DNA of 64,000 nt from Lates calcarifer (lineage: Eukaryota > Chordata > Actinopteri > Centropomidae). The stretch is from positions 5,103,143-5,167,142 of the forward strand of contig NC_066844.1 in the NCBI RefSeq assembly GCF_001640805.2, in the 5' to 3' direction. Under the pieces are notes generated by a model. It did no database searches and was not told where the DNA came from. It worked only from the letters and a program-made list of their open reading frames with translations. Made by a program: the position numbers and the translations under genes. Shown here piece by piece: positions 61,739 to 64,000 of the stretch (position 1 is the first letter of the stretch; each line of letters opens with the position of its first letter).

Positions 61739-61764
61739 GAGGAGGAGGAGGAGGAGGAGGAGGA
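61739..61764. repeat. GGA trinucleotide repeat
   Basis: About nine GGA units in a purine-rich stretch, 80 bases upstream of the predicted start of the PDZ gene and so probably in its 5' UTR or promoter. Confidence 0.8.
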
Positions 61765-61843
61765 AGAGACGATCTGCTGTGGGAAGCAGCAGCGTCGTTG
61801 ATTTTCGCAGGAAAAAAGGCAGCTGCCTTCTGTTGCCGTGACG

Positions 61844-64000
61844 ATGGGCTGCTGGCTCTCTGGACCATGGATGGGCGACCAAACGGTGAGCGACCAAAGA
61901 CCTGCATCAGTATTATAAATGATGCTGTGTGTGTTTTTTGACATCTCATTTAAAGAAGATGAAAATGAGTGCTGTAAGGTCTGTTCAGGTTTGCGTGTGT
62001 ATAAATGCAGATGCAAAATGGCATCATGTCATGATATCTGCAGGACTCTGCATTTGTGTACATAATAAGTCTAATTTCTCTGTGTTTAAGTCTCAAACAA
62101 TTTAAATGTCTAAATCTCTCATAAATATGTACATTTTTCATGTTGTGTGCAAGAATGTGGTTCATATTTGTCATCTCCCTCCGCTGAAGTCTCACAGACG
62201 CTCTGCTGCTGTCCTCTGTCTCCACACACAGGTGCCATTTTGTGCTTCTTAGCTCATGCTGTGTGTGTGTGCGTGTCTGCTTGAATCTAGCAGTGGGTGA
62301 CTCATGGTTGTGATGTGCTGGAGTTAACAATACTGTTCATGCGTCTAATTCGATGGTTGCTGAGCTGCATGTGTGCGTGTAGGCGTGCACAAGTGTATGA
62401 GGCAGGATGAGGTTTATGTTGGCTTGTAGGTGTTAACCCTTTACTGCAAACATGGACACCATGTCCACGTTCATCACGCTTGACTTAAATTGCAAACATT
62501 TGAAAATTGTTTGTCATTATGGAATCACCATCTGTCTGCAGGCAGAGCTGTGTCTTGTGACCCAGTTGCATAATGTCGACAAATTACGTGTTTTCAGTCA
62601 GTAGTGTATTCACCTGTAAAAAACACTAAATGGAGTGCAGTTAAAATGGCAGCATTGAGACTAAAATTTGATTGAGGTATCGATGGATGCTGTTTTCCCA
62701 CAATGCATAGCTGGATTCAGTTTCACTTCCATAAAGTTGTTGTGAGACAAAGATTAATAAAAGAATAACAAGCACAGGCTGAGATATGCTGACATATAGT
62801 CACTAGTGCAGGTCAAACTTCTAAAATACTGAATCCTATATTTCCCATAATGCAACTGGATAGCATCTTCATCGTCATTAAATCCTCTCTGTCTGGTAAA
62901 CAATCACTTCTTTACACAGCATACCTCTAGTTTGTAATACAGACTATGTCATACATTTGTTGTCTCCCAGCTCAAGCTGACATAAAATCAATCAGTAGGC
63001 TTATTTGAGATTGAAACATTAGAGACATAGTAGAGCTCCACTAATCAATATTTTTACATAAACATTGAATTAATTTACTGTGTAATGGTAAAATGTCTCA
63101 GATAGTTGTGAACACGCAGATAATTCTCACCAACTCTGCAGATCTATTGAACTTTATCACATCTTTTTGCTTCTAGTTTTGGTTTTACAATACTTTTAAC
63201 AGGTGGAGATCAGACCAGAGCTTAAAGACAAGTCAATATTGCATGAATGTTTGTCAGCTGCACACAGACATGATGGGATGATCGTGTTGGGCTGGTGTTA
63301 ACATCTCAAATACCTGTATGTGCTTATCTCAGATGAGTGGGAGGAGTTTTGCACACCTGAGCCAGAGGGATGCTCTGCGAATCCTGGCGGCCAGTCAACG
63401 TCCAATCACCATGCAGATCAAGGGTCAGAGGGGGTGTGGCACTGAGGCAGACAGGGGAACCTGGGAACCCCTCCCCCTCAACCTGCAGCATCTCAACCTG
63501 CCCCTCCCTGTCATTGGGGCAGGACTTAACGCCTCCAGCCCCTCCTACCAGGACAGGTAAACGCACATAGAGAGACCATCTGATGAGACCTCTACAGTAT
63601 AAAAACAATCTGATTTCTGTAGTTCTTGCACACCAAAAACCTGTTCTGGATAAACTACATAACCATGAAATAAGATCAGAGGTTTGCTGTTAAAACCCGT
63701 AACTGATCTGAATTTAATAATTAATAATAATGATATATATCTTAAGCCTTAAGCTCAAATTTCACATCTGCATAGTACTGAGGGTCCATGTGACATACAT
63801 TTAGTCATTTATATGCGTCTGTGAAGGTCCACAAATATTTACACAGACTGTATGTGTTGACTACACATGTGAAAATATGTGTGCCTGCCTATAAATAGAA
63901 CCATGACCGTGTCTGTTTTGGTGTGCTCAGTAACAGGATTTTAAAAAGTCTTGAAAATGCCAAAATTCTGTGTTCTTGTTGTCTCTCACAGACATTATTA
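61844..64000 (+). CDS. 5' part of a PDZ-domain gene of the PDZRN/PDZD4 (LNX-like) type
   Basis: Two exons and the start of a third: 61844-61885 (MGCWLSGPWMGDQT), 63333-63556, and from 63992 to beyond the window. Junctions are ACG/GTGAGC, TATCTCAG, GACAG/GTAAAC and CTCACAG, and all phases agree. Exon 2 gives MSGRSFAHLSQRDALRIL then AASQRPITMQIKGQRG, the second half of a PDZ domain. Its linker ends SSPSYQD, joined to RHYY in exon 3. PDZD4 and the short PDZRN forms also begin MGC, enter a half-PDZ at the second exon (VNG...LS...A) and later carry a YHEYYDP-like phrase. This is a family-level match from memory, not a gene-level call. MGC suggests possible N-myristoylation and membrane anchoring. 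Exon 1 shares little beyond MGC, so it is the weaker part of the model. The rest of the gene lies outside the window. Confidence 0.5.
61886..63332 (+). other. Intron 1 of the PDZ gene
   Basis: No coding content or strong repeat recognised. AT-rich, with dispersed TG words. Confidence 0.35.

Noticed and set aside
1..64000. CRISPR arrays, operons, ribosome-binding sites, phage or viral genes
   Set aside because: The sequence is vertebrate nuclear DNA with spliced genes. The tandem arrays seen lack unique spacers, and no viral gene frame was recognised.

Overview
The window reads as nuclear DNA of a ray-finned fish, probably a percomorph teleost. The evidence is compact multi-exon vertebrate genes with GT-AG introns, very frequent CA/TG microsatellites, and interspersed repeats of kinds I recognise from teleost genomes. 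Nothing suggests bacterial, viral or organellar DNA. All gene models below were built by hand from splice sites, reading phase and recalled family sequence; no search was run.

Layout. 0-5.1 kb: intergenic. 5.5-11.9 kb (minus): rem1, an RGK-family small GTPase, with four coding exons and an upstream leader exon. 14.8-16.1 kb (minus): a gene I do not recognise, encoding a predicted 173-residue single-pass membrane protein from three phase-compatible coding exons plus a leader exon. 17.6-23.5 kb (minus): purine nucleoside phosphorylase in seven exons, complete except for one extra base in exon 4. 23.5-39.4 kb: a stretch of about 16 kb with no coding gene I can support, rich in microsatellites. 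39.5-44.4 kb (plus): trib3, a tribbles pseudokinase with a long non-coding first exon and a cluster of C/EBP-ATF-type elements just before its coding exon. 44.4-48.2 kb: repeats, including an apparent nested pair of non-autonomous transposons. 48.4-58.8 kb (minus): atrip, the ATR-interacting checkpoint protein, in 17 coding exons, also with one extra base in its penultimate exon. 61.8-64.0 kb (plus): the 5' end of a PDZ-domain gene of the PDZRN/PDZD4 type that runs off the window.

The genes do not form one pathway. rem1 acts on voltage-gated calcium channels and the cytoskeleton, pnp on purine salvage, trib3 on stress and COP1/AKT signalling, and atrip on the DNA-damage checkpoint. rem1, the unknown gene and pnp lie head-to-tail on the minus strand. 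trib3 and atrip converge. atrip and the PDZ gene diverge.

Most worth checking: the unknown membrane-protein gene; the two single-base insertions in otherwise intact conserved exons (pnp and atrip), which more likely reflect consensus errors than two independent pseudogenes; the loss of the tribbles VAIK-position lysine in trib3; and three TGATGCAA elements plus a CTCF-like site within about 260 bp in trib3 intron 1.
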